The notes below the pieces were generated by a model. It did not search any database. It was given only the letters and a program-made list of their open reading frames with translations, and was not told where the DNA came from. 64,000 bases of DNA, taken from NCBI RefSeq assembly GCF_015277815.1, contig NZ_CP063813.1, positions 930,001 through 994,000 of the forward strand, written 5' to 3'. The translations under genes and the position numbers were made by a program. Origin of the DNA: Microbacterium atlanticum. GTDB lineage: Bacteria > Actinomycetota > Actinomycetes > Actinomycetales > Microbacteriaceae. Shown in pieces: positions 28,813 to 38,331 of the stretch (within the stretch, counting starts at the first letter, position 1; every line of letters starts with the position of its first letter).

Positions 28813-29640
28813 ATGGACGTACTGACCCGTGCGGAACTCGTCGGCCTCGGCTGGACGGGAAGGCGGATCACCCGGGCGGTGCAGAGCGGCACCATCGTTC
28901 GCGCCCGGCAGGACCGCTACCTCACCTCGGACGCACCGCCCGATCTCATCCGGGCGGCCAGGGTGGGCGGACTGCTGACCTGCGTGTCGCTGCTGCAGAT
29001 GCTCGGGGTGTTCGTCTTCGGAAGACCGCCGCTTCATGTCCACATGCGCCGGGGCTCGAGCCGCATGCGCTCGCCAGACGACAGGGAGGCGCCGCTGCCG
29101 GGGAGGCGGCACCGCGGCGTCGTCCTGCATTGGCAGCCGCTCGTGGGCGAGGCGGGCGTCGGGTGCGCCGATGTGCTGGACGCCCTCATCCAGTCCGTGC
29201 GATGTCAGCCGGCCCGCTATGCCATCGCGTCCATCGACAGCGCCCTCAACAAGGGACTGATCCGCGCGGACCAGTTGGAGGACCTCTTCGCCGCGCTTCC
29301 GGCCCGCTACGGGATCCTCCGGTCGTTCGTGGACGGCCGCGCCCAGTCCGGACCGGAGACGCTCGTACGGCTCATGGTGCTGGCACTCGGGCACGCCGTC
29401 GAGCTCCAGGTCCGGTTCGACGGTGTCGGGTTCGTCGACCTCCTGGTCGACGGCTGGCTCGTCGTCGAGTGCGACAGCAAGGCGCACCACGGTTCATGGC
29501 GCCAGCAGCTCAAGGACTACCGGCGAGACCTCACCCTCGCACAGGCCGGTCATCCGGTGCTGCGCCTGACCGCCCAGGACATCCTCTACCGGCCGGAGGC
29601 CGTACAGGCGGCCCTCCGGGGCCTCCTTCACCGCGTGTGA
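28813..29640 (+). CDS. AbiEi-like/DUF559 endonuclease-fold protein, A type
   Basis: Protein of 275 residues. The N-terminal 55 residues (LTRAELVGLGWTGRRI, then RARQDRYLTSD) resemble the winged-helix of AbiEi-type antitoxins; the C-terminus is a Vsr/DUF559-like PD-(D/E)XK fold with candidate catalytic residues in SGPETLVRL, FVDLLVDGW and VVECDSKAHH (about residues 178-225), then DYRRDLTLAQAG. It is paralogous to the gene at 48059-48916. It is flanked on both sides by 98-bp palindromic elements. The ATG at 28813 follows CATCCT by 6 nt. No toxin gene is adjacent, so a toxin-antitoxin role is unsupported; a nuclease linked to the repeats is an inference. Confidence 0.75.
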   Translation: MDVLTRAELVGLGWTGRRITRAVQSGTIVRARQDRYLTSDAPPDLIRAARVGGLLTCVSLLQMLGVFVFGRPPLHVHMRRGSSRMRSPDDREAPLPGRRHRGVVLHWQPLVGEAGVGCADVLDALIQSVRCQPARYAIASIDSALNKGLIRADQLEDLFAALPARYGILRSFVDGRAQSGPETLVRLMVLALGHAVELQVRFDGVGFVDLLVDGWLVVECDSKAHHGSWRQQLKDYRRDLTLAQAGHPVLRLTAQDILYRPEAVQAALRGLLHRV

Positions 29641-29670
29641 CCCCGGCCTGCCCTCCCGCTGCGCCAGCGA

Positions 29671-29768
29671 GTTCAGAATTCAGTCCCGTCGTGCAACCGG
29701 GGGGCCGGGTGTCCCGGTATTGCGCGGTGCCGCCGGGGCACGCGGCGCAGCAGGACTGAATCCCGAAC
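29671..29768. repeat. Palindromic element A2
   Basis: A 98-bp element with ends GTTCAGAATTCAGTCC (29671-29686) and GGACTGAATCCCGAAC (29753-29768), 14 of 16 bp complementary. The consensus end GTTC(A/G)GnATTCAGTCC is shared with A1. It starts 30 bp after the stop of the DUF559-type gene and may also terminate it and the convergent trpS. Confidence 0.8.
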
Positions 29769-29797
29769 CGCTCGACGACGCAAACGCCGCTGGAGGC

Positions 29798-30817
<1,020 letters not shown>

Positions 30818-30876
30818 TAAAGCGGATGCCGCGACGCCGTCCCGCCCGGACCCCTCGGTGGCAGGACGCGAACGAG

Positions 30877-31743
30877 TCAGCGCCCGATCGTGTAGTCGGC
30901 GACGACGGGGGAGTGGTCGCTCCACCGGGTGTCCCACGACGGTGCCCGGACGACGCGGTAGTCCACGACCCGCGCGCCGAGTTCGGGCGTCGCGAGGTGG
31001 TAGTCGATGCGCCACCCCGCGTCGTTGTCGAACGCGCGCCCGCGCATCGACCACCAGGTGTACGGACCGTCGACGTCGCCGTGGAACCGGCGGCCGACGT
31101 CGACCCAGCCGAGGCCCGCTCCGACCGACCCGTCGGCCCCGGTGACGTCGGCGCCCTCGTCGCCGAAGAAGCGGTCGAAGTAGGCGCGCTCGCGCGGCAG
31201 GAAGCCGGCCTTCTTGACGTTGCCCTTCCAGTTGCGGATGTCGACCTCGCGGTGGCCGACGTTGAGGTCGCCCATGACGAGCGCGAGCGGCGAGGCGGCG
31301 CGAAGCTGCGGCATCCGCTTCTCCATCGCATCGAGGAACGCCCACTTGGCGTCCTGCTTCGGCGTTTCGGCCTCACCGGTGTGCACGTAGGCGCTCACGA
31401 CGATGAGGCGCTCGCCGTCGATGTCGAAGTCGGCCTCGATCCATCGGCCCGCGCTGTCGAGCACGTCTGCGGCGTCCTCGGCGGCGGGGCCGAGCACGCG
31501 CCGCACCTCGACCGAGGGCATGCGGCTGGCCACGGCGACGCCGGCGCGGCCTTTGGCCAGCGCCTCGTCGTTGACGATCTCCCACCCGGGCAGGGCCGAA
31601 CGCAGCTCGTCCTCGGTCGCGCGCACCTCCTGCAGCGCCATCACGTCGATGTCTGCGGCGTCGAGCCACTCGATCATGCCCTTGCGCGTCGCCGCGCGGA
31701 TCCCGTTGACGTTGACAGAGGCGATGCGAACACGGCGAGACAC
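30877..31743 (-). CDS. xth: Exodeoxyribonuclease III
   Basis: AP endonuclease/3'-5' exonuclease of 288 residues of the Xth/ExoA family. Motifs: IASVNVNGIRAATRKGM at residue 6, ALQEVRATEDEL near residue 35 with the metal-binding Glu, GDLNVGHREVDIRN near residue 150, and the C-terminal WSDHSPV with the catalytic His. The GTG at 31743 gives the standard family N-terminus and has TAGTCT 7 nt upstream; an earlier start adds residues not seen in the family. It probably acts with the Fpg-like glycosylase encoded 3 kb away in base-excision repair. Confidence 0.93.
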   Translation of the reverse strand: MSRRVRIASVNVNGIRAATRKGMIEWLDAADIDVMALQEVRATEDELRSALPGWEIVNDEALAKGRAGVAVASRMPSVEVRRVLGPAAEDAADVLDSAGRWIEADFDIDGERLIVVSAYVHTGEAETPKQDAKWAFLDAMEKRMPQLRAASPLALVMGDLNVGHREVDIRNWKGNVKKAGFLPRERAYFDRFFGDEGADVTGADGSVGAGLGWVDVGRRFHGDVDGPYTWWSMRGRAFDNDAGWRIDYHLATPELGARVVDYRVVRAPSWDTRWSDHSPVVADYTIGR

Positions 31744-31750
31744 GACGGCA

Positions 31751-31756
31751 AGACTA
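31751..31756 (-). promoter_or_regulatory. -10 box, leaderless type
   Basis: On the minus strand TAGTCT stands 7 nt before the xth GTG. Confidence 0.45.
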
Positions 31757-31773
31757 TCCGGGCCTGCCGACAC

Positions 31774-33039
31774 TCACTCGAAGAGGCTGCCGGCCTTCTT
31801 CGGCGCAGGGGGCGCGGCCGCCTCGACCTGGCTCAGCTCGTCCTCCGCCGCCCGCACCGCGCGGTTGGCCGCCCACGCCCGGTACCACGGCGCGGTGTCG
31901 CGGGCCTCCTCCGCGGTGCGCAGCCGCACGCGCGCGGCCACGAGCAGCGCCGCGTGCTCGGCGGCCAGCCGCTCCGCCTCGGTTTGCGGCAGCAGCGGGA
32001 TCTCGTCGTCCTCCGCAGAGACGGCGACCCAGGCGGCCGCCACCAGCATGATGATGCCGATGATCCGGAACCACAGCAGCAGCCCGACGAAGATGGCGAA
32101 GGTGGCCAGCAGCGCATTGGTCGGGGTGTAGATGAACAGCCAGCCGGTGAACAGCTGCAGCACCGTGATGGCCCCGCCGCCGAGCAGTGCGCCGGGCACG
32201 ATGCGGCGCGGGGGCAGCTGGGTCCCGGTGAGGAAGCGGATGAGCGCGCCGAGCGCGGCGCTGTAGATGACGAACGAGATGAGGATCGTGCCGATGCTCG
32301 TCAGCGCCCCCACCCAGCCCGACGCGTCGTCCCATCCGAGGAGCGACACGACCCAGTTCAGCGCCCACGTGCCCAGCGACGTCGCCGCGAAGCCCAGCAC
32401 GAGCGCGAGCGCGAAGACTCCCGCTCCGACGAGGTCGCGGGCCTTGAGGTAGAAGTAGCTGCGCAGGTCGGGCGGCAGGCCGAAGATGTCGCGCACCGCG
32501 CGGCGGGTGAAGGTGACGAAGCCGATCGCGGTCCACACGAGGGTGCCGAGCGCGATGATGCCCGTGATGCCGAGGACGCCGGCGTTGGTCGTCGCGACCT
32601 CGGTCACCTGCTGGGGGGTGAACAGGCCGCCTTCGGGGGCGATGAGCCCAGGGATGTAGCTGTTGATGAGGTCGATGAGACCGTCGATCGCCTGCTGGCT
32701 GCCGCCCAGCCAGAGGCCGGTGACGGCGAACGCCACGTAGATGGCCGCAAAAGTCGCGAACAGCGCCTGGTAGCTCACGCCCGCCGCGAGCAGGAAACCG
32801 TTGTGCTGCAGGAAATGCCGCCACACCCGCACCGGGAACCACGCCAGCGTGCGCTGCGTGATCGCCGTCGCCCGGCTCAGCGGCTCGTCGAACCGCTGCC
32901 GCAGACTGGTCTGCGTCGCCTCCCACCGCGCGCGGAGCGTCTCCTCCTCGCGCTGGGCGGCGTCGGCCTGGTCGCGGGCCTCGTCGTGGCCCTGCGCACG
33001 CGGGCCGGGTCGTGCTCGCGCGTCGTCCCGATGGCTCAC
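31774..33039 (-). CDS. YihY/BrkB family inner-membrane protein
   Basis: Membrane protein of 421 residues. A charged N-terminus of about 70 residues (coiled, rich in Arg/Glu) precedes six segments typical of YihY/BrkB between about residues 85 and 330, including LAAGVSYQALFATFAA and QVTEVATTNAGVLGI. The C-terminal 90 residues are an Ala/Glu-rich cytoplasmic tail. Formerly misannotated as RNase BN; true function unknown. The GTG at 33039 has TAATGT 7 nt upstream; the longer open frame is rejected because it crosses a terminator and the sdhB gene. Confidence 0.85.
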   Translation of the reverse strand: MSHRDDARARPGPRAQGHDEARDQADAAQREEETLRARWEATQTSLRQRFDEPLSRATAITQRTLAWFPVRVWRHFLQHNGFLLAAGVSYQALFATFAAIYVAFAVTGLWLGGSQQAIDGLIDLINSYIPGLIAPEGGLFTPQQVTEVATTNAGVLGITGIIALGTLVWTAIGFVTFTRRAVRDIFGLPPDLRSYFYLKARDLVGAGVFALALVLGFAATSLGTWALNWVVSLLGWDDASGWVGALTSIGTILISFVIYSAALGALIRFLTGTQLPPRRIVPGALLGGGAITVLQLFTGWLFIYTPTNALLATFAIFVGLLLWFRIIGIIMLVAAAWVAVSAEDDEIPLLPQTEAERLAAEHAALLVAARVRLRTAEEARDTAPWYRAWAANRAVRAAEDELSQVEAAAPPAPKKAGSLFE

Positions 33040-33046
33040 GGACCTC

Positions 33047-33052
33047 ACATTA
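33047..33052 (-). promoter_or_regulatory. -10 box, leaderless type
   Basis: On the minus strand TAATGT stands 7 nt before the GTG at 33039, just after the sdh terminator. Confidence 0.45.
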
Positions 33053-33059
33053 TCGACAT

Positions 33060-33096
33060 GACGGATGCCGCATCGCAGCGCGATGCGGCATCCGTC
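33060..33096 (-). terminator. Terminator of sdh operon
   Basis: Exact 17-bp arms (33060-33076 and 33080-33096) with a 3-nt loop, built around GGATGCCGCATCG. It follows the sdhB stop by 21 bp. No clear U-run. Confidence 0.75.
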
Positions 33097-33116
33097 ACGT
33101 CGTCCGGGTGAGAAGC

Positions 33117-33917
33117 CTACGGTCGTCCGCGCAGGACGGCCTGCTTCACCTCGGCGATGGCCTTGGTCACCTCGATGCCGCGGGGACAGGCCTCGGTGCA
33201 GTTGAAGGTCGTGCGGCATCGCCACACGCCCTCCTTGTCGTTGAGGATGTCCAGGCGCACATCGCCGGCGTCGTCGCGCGAGTCGAAGATGAAGCGGTGC
33301 GCGTTGACGATGGCGGCGGGGCCGAAGTACTGACCGTCGGTCCAGAACACCGGGCACGATGACGTGCACGCGGCGCACAGGATGCACTTGGTGGTGTCGT
33401 CGAAGACCTCGCGGTCGACGATCGACTGGATGCGCTCCTTGCCCGGCTCGGGGGTGGAGCTCGCGATGAGGAACGGCTGCACCTCGCGGTACGACGCGAA
33501 GAACGGCTCCATGTCGACGACGAGGTCCTTCTCCAGCGGCAGGCCCTTGATCGCCTCGACGTAGATCGGCTGCGAGATGTCGAGGTCCTTGATGAGCGTC
33601 TTGCACGCGAGCCGGTTGCGGCCGTTGATGCGCATCGCGTCGGAGCCGCAGATGCCGTGGGCGCACGAGCGACGGAACGTGAGGGACCCGTCGACCTCCC
33701 ACTTGATCTTGTGCAGGGCGTCCAGCACGCGGTCGGTCGAGTACAGCTCGACGTCGTAGTCGACCCAGCGCGGCTCCTCGTCGACCTCCGGGTCGAAGCG
33801 GCGGATGATGAAGGTCACCAGGAACGACTGGATGCCCGTGTCGTTCGCCGTCTCCTGCGCGCGCTCCGGGGCGTCGGCGTCGGTGCGCTCGATCACGTCG
33901 GTTGCCGAGGTGGCCAT
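33117..33917 (-). CDS. sdhB: Succinate dehydrogenase iron-sulfur subunit
   Basis: Subunit of 266 residues carrying the three Fe-S clusters of complex II. The [2Fe-2S] ligands lie in RSCAHGICGSD near residue 85 with a later Cys in RLACKTL; the [4Fe-4S] and [3Fe-4S] ligands lie in CILCAACTSSCP near residue 170 and CRTTFNCTEACPRGI near residue 235. The N-terminus has about 25 extra residues before SFLVTFIIRRFDP. Its ATG overlaps the sdhA stop (TGATG). Last gene of sdhCDAB, followed by a strong hairpin. Confidence 0.96.
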   Translation of the reverse strand: MATSATDVIERTDADAPERAQETANDTGIQSFLVTFIIRRFDPEVDEEPRWVDYDVELYSTDRVLDALHKIKWEVDGSLTFRRSCAHGICGSDAMRINGRNRLACKTLIKDLDISQPIYVEAIKGLPLEKDLVVDMEPFFASYREVQPFLIASSTPEPGKERIQSIVDREVFDDTTKCILCAACTSSCPVFWTDGQYFGPAAIVNAHRFIFDSRDDAGDVRLDILNDKEGVWRCRTTFNCTEACPRGIEVTKAIAEVKQAVLRGRP

Positions 33918-35743
33918 CAGTACTTCCTCTCCAGCGGCGGGTAGCGCAACTCGCCGGCGTCGTTCTTCGTGAAGACGACGGGCTTCCAGTCGAGCCGGAT
34001 GTGGTCGTCGGCCTTGGACGAGCCGGCGTCGCCGGCGAGGTAGGCCATCGTGTGCTGCATGTAGTTCTCGTCGTCGCGCTGCGGGAAGTCGTCGCGCATG
34101 TGGCCGCCGCGGCTCTCCTTGCGGTTGCGCGCGGTCACGACCACGACCTCCGCGATGTCGAGCAGGAATCCGAGCTCGACGGCCTCGAGCAGGTCGGTGT
34201 TGAACCGCTTGCCCTTGTCATCGACGTGCACGTTCCGGTACCGCTCGCGGAGCTCCTCGATCACGTCGAGCACCTCGCCGAGCGACTCCTCGGTGCGGAA
34301 CACCTGAGCCTTGCGGTCCATCTCGTCCTGCAGCCTCTTGCGCAGGACGGCGATCCGCTCGGTGCCCTGGTTGGCGCGCAGGCCCTCGATCATGTCGCGC
34401 ACCTCGCCGGCGGGGTCTTCGGGCAGCGGCACGAAGTCCGCGGTCTGCACGTACTGGACCGCGTTGCGGCCGGCCCGCTTGCCGAACACGTTGATGTCCA
34501 GCAGCGAGTTGGTGCCGAGGCGGTTGGAGCCGTGGACCGACACGCAGGCGCACTCGCCGGCGGCGTACAGGCCCGGCACGACGGTGGTGTTGTCGCTCAG
34601 CACCTGCGCGTCGTTGTTCGTGGGGATGCCGCCCATCGCGTAGTGGGCGGTCGGCATGACGGGCACGGGCTCGACCACCGGGTCGACGCCGAGGTACGTG
34701 CGGGCGAACTCGGTGATGTCGGGCAGCTTGGTCTCGAGCACCTCCGCGCCCAGGTGCGTGCAGTCCAGCAGCACGTAGTCGCGGTGGGGCCCCGCACCCC
34801 GGCCCTCGGCCACCTCCTGCACCATGCAGCGGCTGACGATGTCTCGCGGAGCGAGGTCCTTGATGGTCGGGGCGTATCGCTCCATGAAGCGCTCGCCCGA
34901 CACGTTGCGGAGGATGGCGCCTTCGCCGCGCGCGCCCTCGGTCAGGAGGATGCCGAGCCCGGCGAGGCCGGTCGGGTGGAACTGGAAGAACTCCATGTCC
35001 TCCAGCGGGAGGCCCTTGCGCCAGATGATCCCGACGCCGTCACCGGTGAGGGTGTGAGCGTTGGAGGTGGTCTTGAAGATCTTGCCGAACCCGCCGGTGG
35101 CGAAGATGACCGCCTTCGAGTGGAACACGTGCAGATCGCCGGTGGCCAGCTCGTAGGCCACGACTCCCGCGATCTCGGTCTTGCCGGCGGCATCCTTCAC
35201 CGTGATGAGGTCGAGCACGTAGAACTCGTTGAAGAAGTTGATGCCGAGCTTGACGCAGTTCTGGAACAGCGTCTGCAGGATCATGTGGCCGGTGCGGTCG
35301 GCGGCGTAGCACGCGCGCCGCACGGGCGTCTTGCCGTGGTCGGCGGTGTGCCCGCCGAAGCGCCGCTGGTCGATCTTGCCCTCGGGCGTGCGGTTGAAGG
35401 GCAGGCCCATGTTCTCGAGGTCGATGACCGCGTCGATGGCCTCCCTCGCGAGGATCTCGGCGGCGTCCTGGTCGACGAGGTAGTCGCCGCCCTTGACGGT
35501 GTCGAAGGTGTGCCACTCCCACGAGTCCTCTTCGACGTTGGCCAGGGCCGCAGCCATGCCGCCCTGGGCCGCGCCGGTGTGCGAGCGCGTGGGGTACAGC
35601 TTGGTGATGACGGCGGTCCGCGCGCCGGGGCCGGCCTCGATGGCCGCGCGCATGCCCGCACCGCCGGCGCCCACGATGACGATGTCGAACTGGTGGTAGT
35701 GGACGCCGTCCTTGACGTAGGAGTCCGCGGTCTGAGTGCTCAC
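33917..35743 (-). CDS. sdhA: Succinate dehydrogenase flavoprotein subunit
   Basis: Flavoprotein of 608 residues that oxidises succinate to fumarate. The FAD dinucleotide fold is [18 protein letters not shown] near residue 20; the covalent flavin His is in [11 protein letters not shown] near residue 53; substrate and catalytic regions are [21 protein letters not shown] near residue 255 and the Arg of [10 protein letters not shown] near residue 315. It is 55 bp after sdhD and overlaps sdhB by one base-step (TGATG). Acts at the inner face of the membrane in the TCA cycle and respiration. Confidence 0.97.
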   Translation of the reverse strand: MSTQTADSYVKDGVHYHQFDIVIVGAGGAGMRAAIEAGPGARTAVITKLYPTRSHTGAAQGGMAAALANVEEDSWEWHTFDTVKGGDYLVDQDAAEILAREAIDAVIDLENMGLPFNRTPEGKIDQRRFGGHTADHGKTPVRRACYAADRTGHMILQTLFQNCVKLGINFFNEFYVLDLITVKDAAGKTEIAGVVAYELATGDLHVFHSKAVIFATGGFGKIFKTTSNAHTLTGDGVGIIWRKGLPLEDMEFFQFHPTGLAGLGILLTEGARGEGAILRNVSGERFMERYAPTIKDLAPRDIVSRCMVQEVAEGRGAGPHRDYVLLDCTHLGAEVLETKLPDITEFARTYLGVDPVVEPVPVMPTAHYAMGGIPTNNDAQVLSDNTTVVPGLYAAGECACVSVHGSNRLGTNSLLDINVFGKRAGRNAVQYVQTADFVPLPEDPAGEVRDMIEGLRANQGTERIAVLRKRLQDEMDRKAQVFRTEESLGEVLDVIEELRERYRNVHVDDKGKRFNTDLLEAVELGFLLDIAEVVVVTARNRKESRGGHMRDDFPQRDDENYMQHTMAYLAGDAGSSKADDHIRLDWKPVVFTKNDAGELRYPPLERKY

Positions 35744-35798
35744 GTGTCGGGTGCCTCTGTTCTGTGATGCGTTCTGTGTCGTGGCGAGGGGGTCTGCG

Positions 35799-36269
35799 TC
35801 AGGGGTTGCAGACCTCGGCCAGGACGCTTCCGTCGCTGAGGTTGGGGATGCAGGGGTCGAAGGTGAAGACCACGAGCGTGCCGAGGAGGATGAGGAGGCC
35901 GGCGGTCAGCCAGAGCGCCCACACCAGCACGGTGCGGGTGCGCTCGTGCATGACGTAGTCGTTCACGATGGTCCGCATCCCGTTGGCGCCGTGGATGAGC
36001 GCGAGCCAGAGCATCAGCACGTCCCACCACTGCCAGAACGGCGAGGCGAACTTGCCGGCCACGAACGCGAAGTCGATGCCGTGGATGCCCTCGCCCAGCA
36101 TCAGGTTGACGAACAGGTGACCGAAGATCAGGACGATCAGCAGCACGCCGGACGCGCGCATGTAGATCCAGCCCCACTTCTCGAGGTTCGGTCCGGTGCG
36201 ACGGACGGGGGTGCGCGGCGCGCGGGGATCGGCGATGGCGGTGCCGTCCTGAGCGGGTCGAAGGGTCAT
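35799..36269 (-). CDS. sdhD: Succinate dehydrogenase membrane anchor
   Basis: Hydrophobic anchor of 156 residues with a 40-residue polar N-tail and three membrane segments (about residues 45-68, 85-103 and 118-140). [19 protein letters not shown] carries a His likely to contact haem, and [21 protein letters not shown] is the second conserved block. The ATG at 36269 overlaps the sdhC stop (TGATG) with GGAGGAGAG upstream. Binds quinone with SdhC. Confidence 0.92.
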   Translation of the reverse strand: MTLRPAQDGTAIADPRAPRTPVRRTGPNLEKWGWIYMRASGVLLIVLIFGHLFVNLMLGEGIHGIDFAFVAGKFASPFWQWWDVLMLWLALIHGANGMRTIVNDYVMHERTRTVLVWALWLTAGLLILLGTLVVFTFDPCIPNLSDGSVLAEVCNP

Positions 36270-36706
36270 CAGTGCTCTCCTCCCCAGCCGTAGGCGAAGA
36301 CGATCGACAGGTGGCGGACGGTGAAGGGGATCATCGTCGCCACGAGCAGCGCGATGACGCCCCACCACAGCTGGCGCTGGTGGCGGGTGGCCCACGGCCA
36401 GAAGTCCACCAGGATGATCCGGAGGCCGTTGAACGCGTGATAGACGACCGCGCCCACCAGGACGACCTCGCCCACCCCCATGATGGGGTTCTTGTACGAG
36501 CTCATCACCGCGTCGTACGCCTCGGGCGCGACCCGGATCAGCGCCGTGTCGAGGATGTGCACGAGGAGGAAGAAGAAGATGGCGACGCCGGTGATGCGGT
36601 GGAGCACCCACGACCACATGCCCTCGTTCCCGCGGTAGAGGGTGCCGCGGGGGACTCGGGAGGTGGTCTCGGATACCGACGGTGTGACGCGTGCTGGTGC
36701 AGACAC
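36269..36706 (-). CDS. sdhC: Succinate dehydrogenase cytochrome b556 subunit
   Basis: Membrane subunit of 145 residues with three segments. The family motif is GTLYRGNEGMWSWVLHRITG (His in LHRITG) near residue 21, then FFFLLVHILDTAL, and YHAFNGLRIILVDFW near residue 88. The GTG at 36706 is chosen because AAGGAGG lies 6 nt upstream. First gene of the sdhCDAB operon. Confidence 0.93.
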   Translation of the reverse strand: MSAPARVTPSVSETTSRVPRGTLYRGNEGMWSWVLHRITGVAIFFFLLVHILDTALIRVAPEAYDAVMSSYKNPIMGVGEVVLVGAVVYHAFNGLRIILVDFWPWATRHQRQLWWGVIALLVATMIPFTVRHLSIVFAYGWGGEH

Positions 36707-37073
36707 GTGCGTCCTCCTTGGATCGAAACACGGTGGGGCGGCCTCGGCGGACGAGGACGGCCCCCGGGCGAGGACCCCAGCGGTGGGCTCGGGGCCGTCG
36801 GCGTCACGCGGGCGCTGCGTCCATCCTATTCCCGCTGGGGAGGGCGCGGCGACGAAGGGCATCCTTCGAATCCCTTCATCCGGAGGGATCTTCGCGAGCG
36901 CGAAGAACGGCGGAAGTTTCGGGATCGTCAGCCCGCGAGCATCGACTTCCCGGGACCGTCTTGAAAATCCGCCGAAAAGCTTTGCGGCGGCCTCGACGCC
37001 TGCCTAGGTTTTGTCGGACACAAGAACAAATGCGTCGCCCCCAACGACGCCGACGAAGATGTCTGGAGTTCTC
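36707..37073. other. Intergenic region between sdhC and xylanase
   Basis: This 367-bp divergent gap holds no convincing gene. TAGGAT on the minus strand (36828-36823) could be the sdh -10, without a good -35, giving a leader of about 110 nt. On the plus strand there are the palindrome TTCGCG-AG-CGCGAA (36891-36904) and the xylanase promoter described separately. Confidence 0.6.
36969..37010 (+). promoter_or_regulatory. Xylanase promoter with overlapping palindrome
   Basis: -35 TTGCGG (36982-36987), 17-bp spacer, -10 TAGGTT (37005-37010). A near-perfect palindrome at 36969-36990 (CCGCCG, AAAGCTTT core, CGGCGG) covers the -35 and is a likely repressor site. Confidence 0.55.
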
Positions 37074-38237
37074 ATGCCCCGATCCATCCGATCGCTTCTG
37101 GTGGCCACCGCCGCCGCTGCACTCGTCGTCCCCCTGTGGACGGGGACGGCCGCCACCGCGGCGCCGCCCGGATTCAGCCACGCCGACAAGGACGCGCTGC
37201 GCAATCAAGCGCCGCGGGACCTGGAGATCGGCAGCGCCGTGTGGGCGCAGCGCGATCTCCTCACCTACGACCGCAAGGCACCGACCGAGCTCCAGCAGGT
37301 GCTCGGCGCTCAGTTCTCCTCGGTGACGCCGGAGAACGACATGAAGTGGGATGCCATCCACCCGGCTCCGGACGTGTACGACTTCACGTCAGCCGACGCT
37401 CTGGTCGCGTTCGCGAAGGCGAACAAGCAGGAGATCCGCGGCCACACGCTGCTGTGGCACAGCCAGAACCCGGCGTGGGTGACCGCGGCGAGCAGCACGT
37501 GGACCTGCGACGATGCCCGCGCCGTGCTCGAGGACCACATCCGCACCGTGGTCGGCCACTTCAAGGGCGAGATCTACGAGTGGGATGTCGCCAACGAGAT
37601 CTTCCAGGACACGTGGGACGCCGGCGGAGTCCGGCTGCGCACCGAGGCGAACCCGTTCCTGCGCGCGTGCGCGGACGACCCCGAGGCGCTCATCGGGGAT
37701 GCATTCCGCTGGGCGCACGAGGCCGACCCCGACGCCGCGCTGTTCCTCAACGACTACAACGCGGAGGGCATCAACGAGAAGACTGACGCCTACTACGCGC
37801 TGGCGCAGCGCCTGCTCGCCGACGGCGTGCCGCTGGACGGATTCGGCGCCCAGGGCCACCTGAGCCTGCTCTACGGGTTCGACACCTCCCTCCAGGCGAA
37901 CTTCGAGCGGTTCGCGGCGCTGGGCCTGAAGGTGGCGATCACCGAGGCGGACGTGCGCATCCCGCTCTTGGCCGGGGAGACCGGCCCGACCGCTGCTCAG
38001 GTCGCCGAGCAGGCCGCGCGCTACGACGCGATGCTCGAGGCGTGCCTGAACGTGCCGGCATGCTCGTCGTACACGGTGTGGGGCTTCCCGGACGCCAACT
38101 CCTGGGTCCCGGGGGTCTTCCCCGGAGAGGGCTGGGCGACCATCTTCGAGGACGACTTCACGCCGAAGCCGGCGTTCGACGCGATGCTCGCGTCGCTGCG
38201 CGACGCGGCCCCGGGCGTCTCGCCTCGAAAGGGCTGA
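37074..38237 (+). CDS. Secreted endo-1,4-beta-xylanase, GH10
   Basis: Extracellular xylanase of 387 residues cutting beta-1,4-xylan. The signal peptide is residues 1 to about 31 (basic start, LLVATAAAALVV core, ATAA cleavage region). The GH10 barrel contains the acid/base Glu about 175 in WDVANEIF and the nucleophile Glu about 291 in ITEADV, plus SVTPENDMKWD and GHTLLWHSQNP near residues 80-135. No binding module is present. ATG 37074 has CTGGAG 5 nt upstream; ATG 37059 is an alternative giving a longer signal peptide. Single gene with its own promoter and terminator. Confidence 0.93.
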   Translation: MPRSIRSLLVATAAAALVVPLWTGTAATAAPPGFSHADKDALRNQAPRDLEIGSAVWAQRDLLTYDRKAPTELQQVLGAQFSSVTPENDMKWDAIHPAPDVYDFTSADALVAFAKANKQEIRGHTLLWHSQNPAWVTAASSTWTCDDARAVLEDHIRTVVGHFKGEIYEWDVANEIFQDTWDAGGVRLRTEANPFLRACADDPEALIGDAFRWAHEADPDAALFLNDYNAEGINEKTDAYYALAQRLLADGVPLDGFGAQGHLSLLYGFDTSLQANFERFAALGLKVAITEADVRIPLLAGETGPTAAQVAEQAARYDAMLEACLNVPACSSYTVWGFPDANSWVPGVFPGEGWATIFEDDFTPKPAFDAMLASLRDAAPGVSPRKG

Positions 38238-38244
38238 TCCGCGC

Positions 38245-38275
38245 GACGGCGGCGGGCGCACCGCCCGCCGCCGTC
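38245..38275 (+). terminator. Terminator of xylanase gene
   Basis: GACGGCGGCGGGCG (38245-38258) and CGCCCGCCGCCGTC (38262-38275) are exact 14-bp arms with a 3-nt loop, 8 bp after the stop codon. No T-run. Confidence 0.7.
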
Positions 38276-38319
38276 ACGTCCCCGCCACACGCCCGCCATC
38301 CCCGCGAAAGGCGGGCCGA

Positions 38320-38325
38320 TAATCT
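38320..38325 (+). promoter_or_regulatory. -10 box, leaderless type
   Basis: TAATCT stands 6 nt before the ATG at 38332. Confidence 0.5.
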
Positions 38326-38331
38326 GGGGCC

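Noticed and set aside
28813..29640. Type IV toxin-antitoxin module
   Set aside because: Only the AbiEi-like N-terminus is seen; no nucleotidyltransferase toxin gene is adjacent, and the C-terminus is nuclease-like.
30826..33111. 761-codon plus-strand frame over xth and the YihY gene
   Set aside because: Antisense to two recognisable genes; highly charged low-complexity translation.
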